A stretch of DNA of 64,000 nt from Alligator mississippiensis (lineage: Eukaryota > Chordata > Crocodylia > Alligatoridae). The notes under the pieces were generated by a model. That model was not told where the DNA came from and did not search any database. It saw only the letters and a list, made by a program, of their open reading frames with translations. Positions within the stretch are counted from its first letter, which is position 1, and each line of letters starts with the position of its first letter. Where the stretch lies: assembly GCF_030867095.1 (NCBI RefSeq), contig NC_081833.1, forward strand, positions 73,909,395-73,973,394. Direction: 5' to 3'. The translations under genes were made by a program, and so were the position numbers. Shown here one piece after another: positions 24,301 to 37,559 of the stretch.

Positions 24301-25755
24301 AGCCGGGGGAAAGCCGCATCCGGCCCCCAGGGCGCTGCAGGAAGTCCAGGAAGCCGACAGTACAATGCATTGCTTCCTGACACTGAAGGATCCACCAGCG
24401 CCGGACAGGACAACGCAGCGTCATCCCCCGGGGAAGAGGCCGCGCAGGCAACGCACCCCAGGTAGCTCCCTGTCCCTGCTGTGCTGGCTCCGGGCAGCTT
24501 CTTTGCATCCTCCAGGGTCACAAATCGGTCCCTGGGAGCTGCTGGTGCCCTGCACAAAGCTCCTTTTTTATGTGCAGTGATGTGGACTGGGTGGTGCAAT
24601 CATCCTTAGGCTGGCACTCCTCTGAGCCCCTGTGGAAGCAGCCTGTCTCCCCTCTGCCATCTCCGTGCTGGGCTGGTCTCTAGTCCCCAAGAGGGTTTCT
24701 TTGGCATGTCACGCAGGGCTCCCCTGCCTCTCTGCTTGGCCTTTGCCAGTCCTGGAGCACGAACCGTTTCACTGCCCAGAGCACAACACCCCATCCCATG
24801 CCTTGGTGCACTGCCTGTTGCAACAATCCTGGGGCTGATGCCTTCCTGGTGATTTCCTCACACCATCAAGTCCCTGCTCTGGGATCTCTGCCCATTCCCA
24901 GGCTCGCCTGCTCCAGCTTCTGATCTGCGCTGTGCAGAGCTGCCGGAGACAGATGGCCACCCCTGTTCATCCCCAGATGCTTCCTGCATCCTTTCACCTG
25001 GGCATTAGTGGTAGCGTGTCCTCGGTCCTGGGTACCGGTAGGGCATTTTTGGCTGGGCCCTGTGGGGTTTTGCATCAGGACTGGGTTTGCCTGACATTTT
25101 CCTCATCCAGTGGGTGCAATAAAGCCTGCTCTGGGTTCTGGCTGTCTCGTGGGCTGCATGTTGGGGTTTGCTTCTCCCATCAGCTAGCATCTCCTGGAAA
25201 TGCATCCTTCTGTTGTGTCGCTGTGCTGGGAAGGCCCTTGGTGACCATCCTCCAGCCCCTTGCAAGCAGAGGATGTTTCTGTGTTGCACCGAGATCAGAT
25301 CCATAGCTGGCATTGCTTTGCTGCCCTCATCGGGGGGTACTTGTGTGTGTCGGTTCCTGCCAACTCCGAACGAGAATGTCTCTTCCTTGGCGGGGTTTTA
25401 TTGACCGTGGGTTTTTATTTTATAGACAGCACTTGTTATTGCTGCCTGTGGGTGTTGCTGGGAGTATATCACAGCCTAGCTGATACAGCTCCGGTCGTTG
25501 TCCTCATGGCGTAGCTGTAAATATGGCTGTTGAATGGCTGACTGTCTGCTGCAGCATGTGTATGCAGAGAGCCTCTGGATCTGCTGAAATCTCACACTGC
25601 AGACCTCCTCCTTTTCACTGGAGGTCTCCACGTCCTAGGTCAAAACATGCCCCTCTGCCTGCCTTTTCTTTGGGAGGGATCTCAAGCAATTCCACCCCCC
25701 ATCTTTTACGCCATGGCTCAGAGGCTGGACCGTGTCTTGGACTTTTCCAGCATCT
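18328..25755. other. Gene-free spacer
   Basis: About 7.4 kb without a supported gene. Open frames on both strands are short and low in recognisable content. AATAAA hexamers at about 22605 and 25118 have no coding region attached to them. No structural RNA was recognised. Confidence 0.45.
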
Positions 25756-26610
25756 GTTTCATAAAATAATAGAAAACGAGGGTTGGGAGGGACCTCAGGA
25801 GGTCACATCTAGTCCAACCCCAGCTCCAAGCAGGACCAGCCCCAACTACATCATCCCAGCCAAGGCTTTGTCTAGCTGGGTTTTGAAAACCCCCAAGGAT
25901 GGAGACTCCACCATCTCTCTGGGTGACCCGTTCCAGTGCTTTACTACCCTCCTAGTGAGAAAGTTTTTCCTAATATCCAACCTCAACTTCCCTTGCTGCT
26001 GCTGGAGCCCATTGCTCCTTCTGTCATCTATCACCACTGAGCACAGTCCAGCTCCATCCTCTTTCAAACCCCGCTCCAGGTAGTTGAAGGCTGCCATTAA
26101 ATACTGCCTCAGTCTTCTCTTCTGCAGACTTATAAATCAGCCCAGTTACCTCATCCTCTCCTCACCAGTCCTGTCTCCCAGCCCCTGAACCCTTTTCATT
26201 GCCCTCCACTGGATTCTCTCCAATGTGTCCACATCCTTTCTGTAGTGGGGGCCCAAAACTGGACACAGGACTCCGGGTGTGGCCTCCCCAGTGCTGAATA
26301 GAGAGCAATAATCACTTCCCTTGATCTTCTGGCAACGCTCCTACCAATGCAGCCCAGGATGCCGTTCACCTTCTTGGCACCAAGGGCACACTGCTGGCTC
26401 CTCTTCATCTTATTGTCCACTGTCACCCCCAGGTCCTTTTCTGCAGAGCTGCTGCTTAGTCCATCAGTCTCCAACTTGTACCGGTGCAGGGGATTGCTCC
26501 CTCCTAGGTGCAGGACTTGGCACTTGTCCTTGTTGAACCGCATGAGATTTCTTTTCATCCAATCCTCCAATTAGTCTAGGCCACTCTGTTTACTTGTTCT
26601 TCACTGCGGT
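25756..26610 (-). mobile_element. CR1 LINE, 3' part with reverse-transcriptase remnant
   Basis: On the minus strand 26570-26196 encodes a typical CR1 reverse-transcriptase C-terminal stretch of 124 residues, including FNKDKCQVLHLG, the L-G-V-x-V-D region and a terminal PTTERMWTHW segment. The preceding plus-strand ORF is its shadow. The 3' untranslated region follows toward lower coordinates and reaches the GAGGTCCCTCCCAACCCTCG-like CR1 terminus near 25780. The element is 5'-truncated and is not expected to be active. Confidence 0.92.
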
Positions 26611-26774
26611 GGGCCCTGAAAGTGGGATGCTCAGTCTCACACTGTTTCTGCTCCGTCTCAGGTCCCGGATGCCTGGTGCGCTGCATGGCAAACAGCGCAA
26701 AGTGTTGCTATCACCTACCACCACCTGGTCCTCATCAATCTGACACCCCCATCCATCACTGGGGAGGCACTAGG

Positions 26775-26890
26775 GGCTAGTGGCACTTCACTGGGATCCA
26801 GGAGACATGGGTTGTACTCCCAGATCTACCACTGCGGGATTTTGAACAGGTCCCTGGGCGTCAGTCGGCCCATTTGCCAAAACAGACCTC
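26775..26890 (+). mobile_element. MIR-type core SINE fragment
   Basis: The segment reads as GGGATCCAGGAGACATGGGT, then a TCCCAGATCTACCACTG-like stretch, then a diverged TTGAACAGGTCCCTGGGCGTCAG. This follows the order of the MIR consensus (gagtcaggagacctgggttc, ctctgccact, ttgggcaagtcact, cctcag). Confidence 0.65.
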
Positions 26891-27464
26891 CTCTGTACAG
26901 CACCAAGACCGACTGCCACAAATCCCGCTATGAAAGCCAAGCATTAAGATATTAAGTATGAGCTGAAATGAAAAAAAAAAATACACCGTTTATAGCTCCC
27001 CTTTCTGCAGACTCTCTTCTGTTTCTCTGGCTTCATCCCCTTAGACTGCAAACGTCTCCGAGCCCGGATGGTCTCTGCCTGGAAACTCTCCAGCACCCTG
27101 GGAAAGCCATCATGGCTCTATGATAAGGCTTGCTGGAAAATGATTATGCCCAAAAGACCTGAAATTGTTTCCACGTCACTGCACTGGATGTACACCCATT
27201 TCCCGCTTTTTCATCACCTTTTCGGAGCTCCTTTCTCCGCCGCACACACGGCAATGTTCATCAGCACCGTGTCTGAGCCTCCTTGTTGGCCGCACGCTGG
27301 GCCCGCAGCGAACAAACACTTGCCGAACTGATGTGGAAAATATTACAGTGAAAAATGGCCTGATGATGGAAAATGCAGCCGACTTTTGTGCTACAGAGGT
27401 TTGTTAGTGAAATAAGGGCGTTTTCCAGAACCAAGTGGGAAGCATTTGGATCAACCCTCATCAA

Positions 27465-27600
27465 CCTTGTTCCTCTCTGCAAACCAGACTGCAAACCCTT
27501 TAGGATAGGGACCATCTGCTTGGTCAGGGCTTGTACAGCTCCTGGGTCCACGTCTCGTGCTCCGAGGTGCTATGTGGATACAAGGAATAAATAACAGGTT
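27465..27600 (+). mobile_element. L2/L3-type LINE 3' tail
   Basis: ACTGCAAACCCTTTAGGATAGGGACCATCT, then TTGTACAGCTCCTGG, then a short AATAAATAA tail, matches the widespread amniote L2/L3-like 3' terminus (aactctttggggcagggact, tgtacagcgcctagcac). (The first motif is described in two parts because of its length.). Confidence 0.7.
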
Positions 27601-29689
27601 TGGTAATCGTTACACCCACCCTCTTAGGAAAACTGAACGTGGTGAGAGCAAAGCTATTGGAGAGAATCCCTTTCAAGTTTCCTAGCTTGAAGGATTGCCT
27701 GGCCCTTGGAGGGACAAAAGAGTTATCGCCTGCTGAGTGCTAGTTGGATGCAAGAAAGCAGTCCATCTTACTCCGAGGGCTGCAGGCTGGACGGACGGAT
27801 GGACAGGGAGCAGTGCAGACATCATATTGGCTGCATACGGTACATTTATGGCCCAGGCTGGAAGGCTTTCTGAGAAACCCACAGCGATGATTTATGGCAC
27901 TTCCGATGTGCATGAATCCGTGTCTGTTCCACTGACCAGCCCCGACAAGAACATCTGTAATATGTCAAAGTCGGAGGCCGGAGGGATAAAATATCCCTGC
28001 GGAGTCGGAGGTGGGGTGGAGACGCCTCCGGCAGAGCCCTTTTCTGGGTGTCTTGCAAAGCAGGAAAGATTTGGTTTGCCAAAGAGGAGCCGCCCCCTCT
28101 CCCCAGGCCTGGCCCCGGCGCTGCCCTTGTGCAATTCTCCTGGTTTTGCTGGCAAGCGGCGGGACAGCAGAGGTAATAAAGCACGCGTTAAACCAACACG
28201 CCGCCTTTCCCACCGGAGCCAATTAGGGATGCCCAGGCCCCCAGCTCTGTTCCCTGGCATATTTCCCCTGGCACGGCCTTGGCGGGCTGGTGTGTGCATA
28301 GCCCTCGGGATCCATCGGTGCAAACAGACGATGTCCCGGACTAGCCTGGGATCGCCTCCTACCCATGTCTCCACAGCCCCCCGCCTGCCAAGACAAACAG
28401 CACGCGTGGCGGCAGCCCTCCAGATGTGCTCGTCTGCAGTCGGGCGAGACGCAGGGCCACCTGATGGGGACTCGGAGGAGAGGAGGAGAATGGCCAGGTC
28501 CTCACTTCTCCCCCCCAGCTCAGGCTCATAAGATTTGGCTGGGAGTCAGGCAGTGAGACCCCCCCTGAGCTGGTGAAAGCTCCTTCCCAGATGCGGAGAG
28601 CGGGCTGCAAAACTCAGCTCTTCTGGAGAGCGCACCAGGGCTGCTGGCACGCGTGGTGGGGCAGGTGCTCCAGCTGGCAGCAGGCTCCAGTGTTTGATGG
28701 GCACGGCAGGAGAAACAGCGCCAGAAAAGGTGCTGGGCAAAGCAGTGCTGGCCTCAGCTGTGCCGCTGCAGAGGGAGAAATGACTAGTCAGGCGTGGCAG
28801 GCGAAACAGATTCCCACAGGTCACGGGCAGCTCCTGGTCCAGGTCCCCAGAAGCCTGCAATGGGGCCAGGCTGGATAACCTCGCAGCCAGCTGGAGCCGG
28901 AGTCACAAGCAAAACTCCCAGGTGTTGCCAGAGACCCAGCTCAGGAAAAGGTGAAGAGAAAGGAGAGTCCAATGGTTATAGCACGGCAGCATCAGGCTCC
29001 TGAATGGAGGCTTAGTCTGTGTCTGAGTTCTCCGCTTGGACGATGGGGACCGCGGGACGGGGAACACACACGAAGGTCAGTGCAGGGGTGGATGCCCCCG
29101 CGCTGGGGGATGGAGACCTACCTCAGACGGACATTGCCACCCCCTCTCCTGGCACAACAGAGCAGACCCTGCCCGCTCGCACTGCAGGAAGCTGGAAGGG
29201 AAAAGGCTATATTCTGCAGGAGGCCGGAGCATCGCTTGGAGCATAAGTGTCACACCAGCTCCAGGCTGCCCCTTGCCGGAGGGGTGCATGTCAGCAAAGG
29301 AGGAGAGTTTGGGTCTGGGTGGCAGGGGCCAGCTCCCCTTCCTGTGGTGACAAGCCCTTGGCTTTGCTCCCATCCCTGGCTGCAAATAAGAAATCACCCT
29401 CCCCTCCCTCTCTTGCAGCATTTGGCACAGAGGTGCATTCAGCCTTCACCGCCAATGCAAACCCACGCGACCGATTGCACATGGGAGACCGCTGCCTGCC
29501 ACCGGGGACCGAGCTGGACTGCGCCAAGCTCCAGTTGGATGCTGGGCACCTTATCTGCCTTCAAACCAAGGCCATATGGCTCCATTAAGCTGACGGGCTG
29601 GCATGCCATGAAATGACTAAGTGTGAGAAGACAGGAAGGCTCCCGGCAGGGCTGGGGCAGGCCCCGGTCTAGCCCTTTGAATGGCAAGT

Positions 29690-30125
29690 GGTAATGTTTT
29701 ATTCAGGCAGCTCCCCGCTTCCCAGAAGCCCCCTCATCAAAAATTCATGCCCTTCCGCTGGCCTCGGAGAAAGTGATAAGTTCGATTTCGATGGGGAGGG
29801 AGAGAGAAAGCAAGCCCCCAAAGGCAAGCCAGTGCGTGGGTTCACCCCCGGCTCCGCTTTCCAAAAGACAACGAGCATTTGCAAGCTTCGCGGATACACA
29901 CGGGGAAGGAGGAGGGGGAAATAATCCTGGAATTACGAGGCTCCAGCACCAATTAGGGTTGTTTACACTGACGTCAAGTCTGGGCGAACTCCCCACCTCT
30001 GCTCCGAAACGACTCCGGCCGACACTGGCAGAGGCGGAGGGGAACGTCCCTGGGTGCAAATAACCCGCCACGGCTAATTCTTCTCGTTTTACACGGCAAC
30101 TCGCTCCAGTATCGAGGCAGCCGGT
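29690..30125. promoter_or_regulatory. Candidate enhancer-like block with a perfect CRE
   Basis: A full palindromic CRE, TGACGTCA, lies at 29969-29976. It follows a forkhead-like TGTTTAC (about 29960) and an AATTAGG homeobox core (29951), all within 30 bp. AT-rich stretches alternate with unique sequence and no repeat was recognised. Conservation cannot be judged from one sequence, so this is a motif-based suggestion. Confidence 0.3.
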
Positions 30126-31489
30126 TCTTACACAAACCAGGCGGTCTCTCCCCACAAACCTGGCACTTCTCTCCGCTCCTGTTTTCCAGAGAGCGGGGCC
30201 TGAAACATAAGCCCCGTGGCTCAGCAGCTGTTCCCCACTTTTTGCTTCAGCAGCGAACAGATCCCTCTGCGGGACGGCACGTCTCGGGTTGTGAGAAGGA
30301 GCCAGCCCTGAGCCCGGAGGAGCTGGCGGAGGCTGGAGGTCACAAAGGATGGAGCAGGTAGAGGTGTCAGGGCCAGCGACACCTGCACCTTGGTGGGGGC
30401 AGTGACCCAAGGAGAAAGAACAACCCAATCGATGAAGCAGCCCTCTGCTCTCGGCTCCTCATTGGGGCTATCTGAGATGCTATTTGAGGACTGAGCCTTG
30501 TAACATCCATTATCAAATCCTAGCCTAGGGCCTGGCGACGTCCCCACTGAAATCAATGGCAACAGACCCTGAGCACCGGACCCCGAGCCCTCTGCCCTTG
30601 CAGCCTCTTTCTTCTCCTCCAAGGTAGGCACAGAGATTGCCCTCCAGCCTTGACTAGGGCAACTCTGTGCATCACCAGCATGGCCCGATGTGGCTGCTGC
30701 ATGCACCCCTGCACCCCTTTGGGAGAAACGTGAGCAGCCTGGGGTGGCAGGTGCTGGCTCTGAGGCCGTGATGCCCACCAACACCCCCCCCCCATCAGAA
30801 ACACGCTATTCAGGGGCCAAGCAAGCCCAGCACTCCCGCGCTCAGCTGTGTCAGAGTGCAGGTCGCCCTGACCTGCTCCTTGCACAGCTGCAATTCAATA
30901 CAGCCTTTAATGAGGTGAGTAATAATTACCCAGGGTCTTCTCCTCATCAATGCACAGGATGGATCTACTCTGAGCAGGGGAGCAAGCCGAGGAAGGCTGC
31001 TGTCTGGAAGACCCCCGCCTTGGACCCCGTGGAAGTTGACGGGGGCCATGCCAATGTGGCACGGGATCTCAGGAAGAGACCGGATGGTCTCAGAGGGTGC
31101 TCTGTGTCCCCCTCATTGAATGCCTTGGCCTAAATGATCCCCCTATACAGCCTCAGTGATGCAGGGGCGATGAGCCCCTTGTCTGGACCCATCGGAGAGC
31201 GAAGGAACCATCACGGAAAGGGAATGGGCAGCGGACAGGGACAGAAACAGTCATTAGTTGGGGCAAAGCAATAGCATCCAGAAGCACCCACACATGCTAT
31301 AGAAACACCCAGGGACAGACGGTCCCTACTGCAAACGGTGCACGTGCTACATAGACCGGAGCAGCGTGACGGGAACAGGCACAGCCGCGCAGCTTGCAGG
31401 GCAGAGCTGAGGACCGGACCTAGCAAAGCACAGAGATCATGCTGACAGGGCAGGGAACAGGAGACTAGAAAAGGCCGGTGGTCTTTTGA

Positions 31490-31800
31490 TTCAGTCAATC
31501 ACTTCATTATTAGTCTTAATCCACCAAGCCTCAGGCACCTGGCTCTCCCCTCCCTCCGCTCGCTCATTCCTGCAGCAATATCCTGGGCAGAACATATCAG
31601 CCGAGCCGGAGATGGTGGAAATAATTTTATGACCCCAGTAAAGAAGTCTTTTTTTCCCCATAAAAAATCTGATCCCTTATCTGCCCTCATACGTCAGCCC
31701 AGACAGAGAGGAGCACTGTCTGACGGGGGGATATTAGATGTGAACCTCATCATTACAGAGGTTAGCTACGCCTTCTCGACTCGCAGCGTAATCTGCTACG
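31490..31800. promoter_or_regulatory. Candidate conserved non-coding block
   Basis: Unique sequence with ATTATTAG, ATAATTTTATGAC, CCATAAAAAATC and TTATCT cores, flanked by GC-rich DNA. There are no repeats and no coding frame of note. The call rests on composition and motif density only. Confidence 0.25.
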
Positions 31801-34555
31801 GCCAGCTGCGCTGCAGGCATGCAACCCGAGGCAGCCGGGCTCAGCTGGGTCCCCGGCCCTCCGTGGTGCAGACTGCAGCTGTGTGAATCCAGGTGAGAGG
31901 GATGCTTGTGAGCTGCTTTGAGCCATGGGCAAGGGGGCAGCTACACTGCAGAGGCTGCTTGTTATCTGCGGGCCTGGTAATGCCGTTCCATGCAATGCTC
32001 GAGGAGGTGCTTGGTGGCGAAAACCCTGCAAGATGGTCCATATTAATGCAAATGGGTATCCCATCACTCACAACCCTGCTCTTCCCCACCAGCTCCCAGC
32101 TCCCTCCATCAGCAGCGTCCCCAGGTGAGCACGGGAAGCTGGCACGGGTAGGAGCTAGACTTTCCAGTGGGTTCAGAAACAAGCAGTCCATTTCCAACAC
32201 AGAAAGAGGCCGTCCCCAGGACCCCGGCTAGGATCAGTGCTAGTGAACGTACCCCATTGATCACAGGGTCAAAAGGCTGACTTAGGTGAACTTGGACTAG
32301 AGGGGAGAACAAACCGAACACAGCACCTGAGCCCCGGCGCTATGCAATAGGGCTGGCATTGCCACCCTACCTGATGTTAAGCCTATTCAAAGTGCTTTGC
32401 TGTCTCGGGGCCTTGGGCAGCCCGGCGGCAGGTGAGTCTCATCCTCGGCGCATGAAGGAAGGTTTGAACTCTTTACACGCACCGCTGGGTTGTAAATGAG
32501 CTGCGGTCCCTCCGGAAGCAGATCTAGGCATCGCTGTGGCTGGATCGATGAAAACCTCCCCAGCTCGCTAGGCACTAGCGATAAAACAAAGCAGGAGCAA
32601 AGCCGAAAAAGCAAGCCTGACTGCAGCTGGCTTTCCAAGTGATGCCACAGACTTGGCTGAACGTGCCCCCTCAGCTGGCGTGCTGCCTCCATCGCCCCCT
32701 CTCCACACCTAATAGCTGCAAAAAAAAATGAAGGCAGCAGCAATGAAAGCAAGGAAAGGGTTTTAAAAGATCCATGAAATGTTGAGCAAGACGGGACAGA
32801 ACAGCCGTATATAAAATAGCAGCTGCTCTCAAGGTCAGCAGGGCACTTCCAGTGAATCCCTCGCTATGATCCAAGCCCAACGAGACAGCCGTGGAAAGCA
32901 AAAGGTCACAGATGTAGACCCGAGGAAATAATCTTTATGCTCAGCCAATAATTAACCCGTGGGACGCTCCGCCACAGTAACAGAGCAAAGACCTTAGCAG
33001 GACTCTGCAAAGGATTAGATGCATTAATAATAAGAATACAGGGAGCTAGATTTGCTGGAATGAGAACAAAATAGGAATATTAAAAGCTTCAGATTTTAGC
33101 AGATCATCTAGCCTCTAAGTGTTCAGGGAATGGGAATAAAGTCCCCTTAAAGCCACATCGGTCCAAAATCATCTGAAAACAAGCAGGAAGGTAGCAGTGC
33201 CCTGAATTCATCAGCAATATCGCAGCCTCCGTTTAGGCTCGTCTCAAATGCAACCTAAAGGATGCGAAGCATGTGGCAGGCGCACTCGCACACTTCTCTG
33301 ACTTGCAGCTGCCTCTGGGGCAGGGATCAGGACCCATTCTGTGCGTGCACCAGACCTAGTTATTTTAGGGCTTAAAGTTTTTGTTAAAAAAAAAAAAATA
33401 GGTCATGGATTAAAAATGCCGAGCGGCTGTAGGAGACGCACGGAGAACAGAGCACAAACCGGGCGCGTTTCCCCGGCCTTCCCAAACCCTCCTGTTTGCT
33501 AAGACGCCCAGCTAGTCAAAGTGATGTCTTTACAAATAACCTTTATCCCTTCCTGAGGAAAGAGCCAACTGGCAGGATGAGTGTGAAAAGGAGGAGAAAG
33601 CAATTTCTTTGCTGCAATAGGAATCAAAGACTCGTGGAAAGGTTGGGGACTTCAAGGCAGGCAGGATGAAGAGGGGAGCATTAGGTTTTTGAGAAATAAT
33701 GGCCTGCAGTTAGACTTGAGCCTCAAGATGAGAGCCGGGGATATTTCCTAGCTGCGAGAAGAGGCATTTTTAGATTTTTAGCAATTTTGAGACTTCCCCA
33801 TTAAAGAAAAAGGAGGTGAGAAGTTCATGGAGTTTCCCCATTTGGCTCTCATCAGGCCAAAGAGGTGGCCGGTGCCTTGCAAACGCCAGCCAGAATTTGA
33901 ACTTCAGGAGGCCGGTGGCAGTTAAAAGCGGCAACCCTCCTGTCTTTGCTTTTTTTAGCCTGCTCTCACCAGGTCTGATCAGGGCTCCGGATTTACTCCT
34001 GCATTACAACTGCTCCCTAACACAGCAGTTCGCTATCATTTCAGCCTCGCGGCATGCCTTGGAAAAAGCCAGCTCTTGGCTTTTGCTCGTCATCTCCGAC
34101 TATGGGAAAGTAACAGAGCCGTTCTTCTGTTGCACATCGCCCAGAACGACCGCAGCAGGCCAGAAGGTTTTTGACCCTATTTGAAATCTCTGGGCTTGTC
34201 TCGTGGATCACGCGCAGGTGCTTGCACAGCTAACAGCGCTCATATTCCTTGGCACATCACGACACCCTGCTCAAGAATCGCTGCCCTAGGATGCAACTCA
34301 GCCAGCGCCAGGCTGTTTCCAAGCTGTCTGCTGTAAAAGCACAGTGAAGACAGGGCACTGGAGGTTTACTGTGTGATAAACCGACTGAGGTCAGCACTAA
34401 AACCCCCTGCAGGGATTGACTTTGGCGCGTTTCGCTCACGGGAGAACCCAAGTGCCCTCTCCTTGCTGCCTTCTTGCCGCAGGATGGCTCATGTGCCTTT
34501 GCGACCCGGAGGTAACAAAAACAGTGCAGCTTTATATCCATCTACCTACCTACCT

Positions 34556-34556
<1 letters not shown>

Positions 34557-34625
<69 letters not shown>
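34557..34625. repeat. (GATA)n microsatellite
   Basis: About 17 uninterrupted GATA units, preceded by a short CTAC run at about 34541-34554. Perfect copies over nearly 70 bp suggest a young, probably length-polymorphic locus. Confidence 0.98.
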
Positions 34626-34626
<1 letters not shown>

Positions 34627-37555
34627 ACTCAGGCGCTCTGCAAAAGCCATCTGCTTGCCAGGGTTTCTGGGGGGGGGCTGTGGGCATGCATTCAGACCCC
34701 CAGCGGGCAGAGGAAAGGAGCTCGGTCCATCAGATGCCTGGCTGCTCCAGTTTTCCTCCAACTGATTAGTTGACTGGGGCTGGGGGGGTTACTTTAACAC
34801 CCCTTATGGGTTAGGGGAGTCCTTTGGAGCGAAGCCTCTGCAGCTATTTCTTTTTTAAAGCCAAAAATAAATAAATAACTACATAAAATCGACTGGCTTC
34901 GCATTCCTGATGTGAATTGTTTCCCTTGTTGCAATGTCCATGCCCCATTAGCTCCTGGTAATGAGCCTATTTGTATTAAAGCGCTCGATTAGGATGAATG
35001 GAAGGGCTGTGGGGCATCAGGGCTGTTTGCAAAACACAATCCAGGCAGAACAAGGCGGGCTGCGCTTTCCCCTGGGAGGAGAGATGCTCCTCTGGAGTAA
35101 GGATGTGTGGGGAGAGAGAGGCAGCTCCCGCTTTGGGGAAAAGTCCCCTGGAACAGAGTGGAAAATGATAACCTTTCTGGAGGGCATGTCTTTTGAATCC
35201 ATCTTTGAGCATTTAGCCCCATTCAACAGAGAAGGTCAAACATCTAGGGGAGGATGACAAACGGCTCAGTCAAGGTCTACAGGAAAATGCTCCATCAGGG
35301 TCTGCAGGGTTGCAAAGTCATTTCAATAGCCCCCCGACTTCCTCTCTTGCAAACCCAGCTGGCTTCAATCCCCACTAAGGTCTGCAGCCCTTTGCCATCA
35401 GTGCTAACCCACCTCCCCGCACGGCTCCAGGTAATTTAGCACCAGTGAACTTCTGCCCATGCTGCCCACTCGCACCTTGCACGTGATGACGATGAGGACT
35501 GAGGTATTGCCAGCCCTAAGGTTTCAAAACTCACGAACCTGGTATCAGACTGGCTTAACCCCCGCACCTGACTCAAGTACTTGGGGCTTTAAATCAAAGC
35601 TTCAAGTAGCACAAGGTAAAGCCATGAGTTATCCCTGATGTAAGAATCAGGGTCCAGCGGCCGTCTCAAAACTCCCACCTTTGGTTTTTCCCATCCTCCC
35701 TCAGGAGCATTTTCGCTAGCATCTATCCCCACGTACTCTCGCTCCTGCTAACTTTCTGCCAGGTGGTTTGATGATCCCACCAAGCCTCTCTTATACATTG
35801 CTCCAGGTCTCATAAAGCAGAGGTGATAGCTCTGATATCATCACCGAAGGATGACTGAGCAGCTCTTTTATTAGGGTATCAATTCCCCCAAATGCTCATG
35901 GTTTGAAGCTGCAACCCTTCTCCCTACCCACCAATTAACATGCCTCCCCAGTCTCTCTTGCTCTCAGTGTGAATCGCACGTGTCCACCCTTGGGAGTCAG
36001 TTTTTCCATGGCTGAAGTCCCACTTCAGGGTCACTCCTGTTGGGAGAAGGGAAACCCCAGCTCTGTGTTTCCGCCGCTGTTCTCCATCATTTGGACCCGG
36101 CGTCCTTCTCTGTTCCACGCCGTTTCACCGCAAAGAGCCTTGTGGGAGGATGTGGGTGCTTAAGGATGCTCTGCAAAAGGAAGCTGGGGCTGCATCGTGC
36201 TCCAAAATGCAGACTTTGAGTGTCAGCTGGGATTCACTCTGGCTTCCCATCCTTGCTGACAAAGGGAGGATTCCTGCCAGCAGAAATCTCAGGAAGGCTC
36301 AATTACCGAATGGATCCGCTGGCTCAACAGCTTTCTGGGGAAAGCTGCTTGTACTCGCTAAAAAAATCCTGGTAATGTCCCTGCTTCTGCCCTGAGCCGT
36401 TCCTAGAGGAAGCCCTGCAAAATGCACGCTTGGGACCCAGAGTGCAGCCTGGGGGATGAAGGGAAAAGCTGGATTGAAGCCTCTTGGATCTCCCCCTCTT
36501 CTCCCTAGGCTCAGTGCAGTCCCTCTGCATGCATTGCAGCAGCCCTGGGTTGCTCTCGGTTATGGCAATCGCCCAGGGACTAAGTTGCAGCCTGGAATTG
36601 CCAAACCAGCAGGTGCTAGGGATGGCCCTGCCATGTCCCCATCATATGTCAACCTGATATGGAGGAATCCACCCCTGGCCCCTCGCGGTGCACAGCTGGA
36701 GCCATAGGTACAGGGCCCAGAGCTGCAGCAGGGTGGAGGGAGACTCCCTCCCACCCCAGTGTCTTGAAGTATTTTGCTCGCTTTGCCCAGATAGGGCAAG
36801 CTTCAGATCAATCTGCAAAGCCTCCTCCCTTCTCCACGCCTCGGCATTTCACACCGTGGCACTTAGGCTGCCCATGGGGCTGGGGACCCTGCGACCCAAA
36901 CTAGGGTAAGGGAGAGAGAAGAGCAGCCATGAGAGCGGCAGGGCTTGCAGAGTCTTCATGCCTCACCCTAAGCCGCAGGGGATTCAAGGGTATTTATATG
37001 CAATCAGAAGTGATTAACAGCGTCTATGAAGATGCTCTCCGCAGCCGTACAGGGACATGCTGCGTGCAGACATCGGAGCCTCTGTCTGCAATCGCTGTCT
37101 GGGGATCTGGTCTTTTAATCCCACCCCTAAGAGTCCCCCGCCCAGTCTGGCTTCTGCCCCTTGCAATGTCCTGAATCAACTCAGCATGGATCTCTTAACC
37201 TAAGATTTCATTAAGTACTACCCACCCCATCAATCACCCATGGTTCAAATCAACCCTGTGTGGATACAGAGACAGAAGTCACTCCAGCAAGCCCTTTTCT
37301 TCGGCAGGACCCTTCTTCTGCACAGCTGTTCTTCTCCAAGGACTCAACCCGAGCCTCGTCCTCTACGATGCAAGCAGCCCACTGACTATGTGATGTCCAG
37401 CCCAACACCCACCGCTGTCCAAGGGAGCGTTACTCTTCCCCATTCTGATCTGGCCGATGGGAACAGGACAGACCGCCGGCTCGCCGAGCAGAGGCCCCTG
37501 CCCTGGGGCAACATTTTCTGTAAAGCTTGTGCTAAGAGCTAGACATAACCAAAGC
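34626..37555. other. Gene-free spacer
   Basis: No gene or repeat of note. An AT-rich patch at about 34850-35000 (AAATAAATAAATAACTACAT, TTTGTATTAAAGCGCTCG) stands out from the GC-rich flanks. Confidence 0.4.
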
Positions 37556-37559
37556 AGAG

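Larger units (their letters stand above)
27601..34556. other. Gene-free spacer with candidate non-coding elements
   Basis: No supported gene. Blocks at about 29690-30120, 31490-31800 and 32930-33130 are less GC-rich and hold many homeobox, forkhead and GATA-type core motifs, unlike the flanks. They are listed separately where specific motifs can be named. Confidence 0.4.

Noticed and set aside
27737..28531. 264-aa plus-strand frame
   Set aside because: No domain, no codon bias visible and no splice signals in phase.
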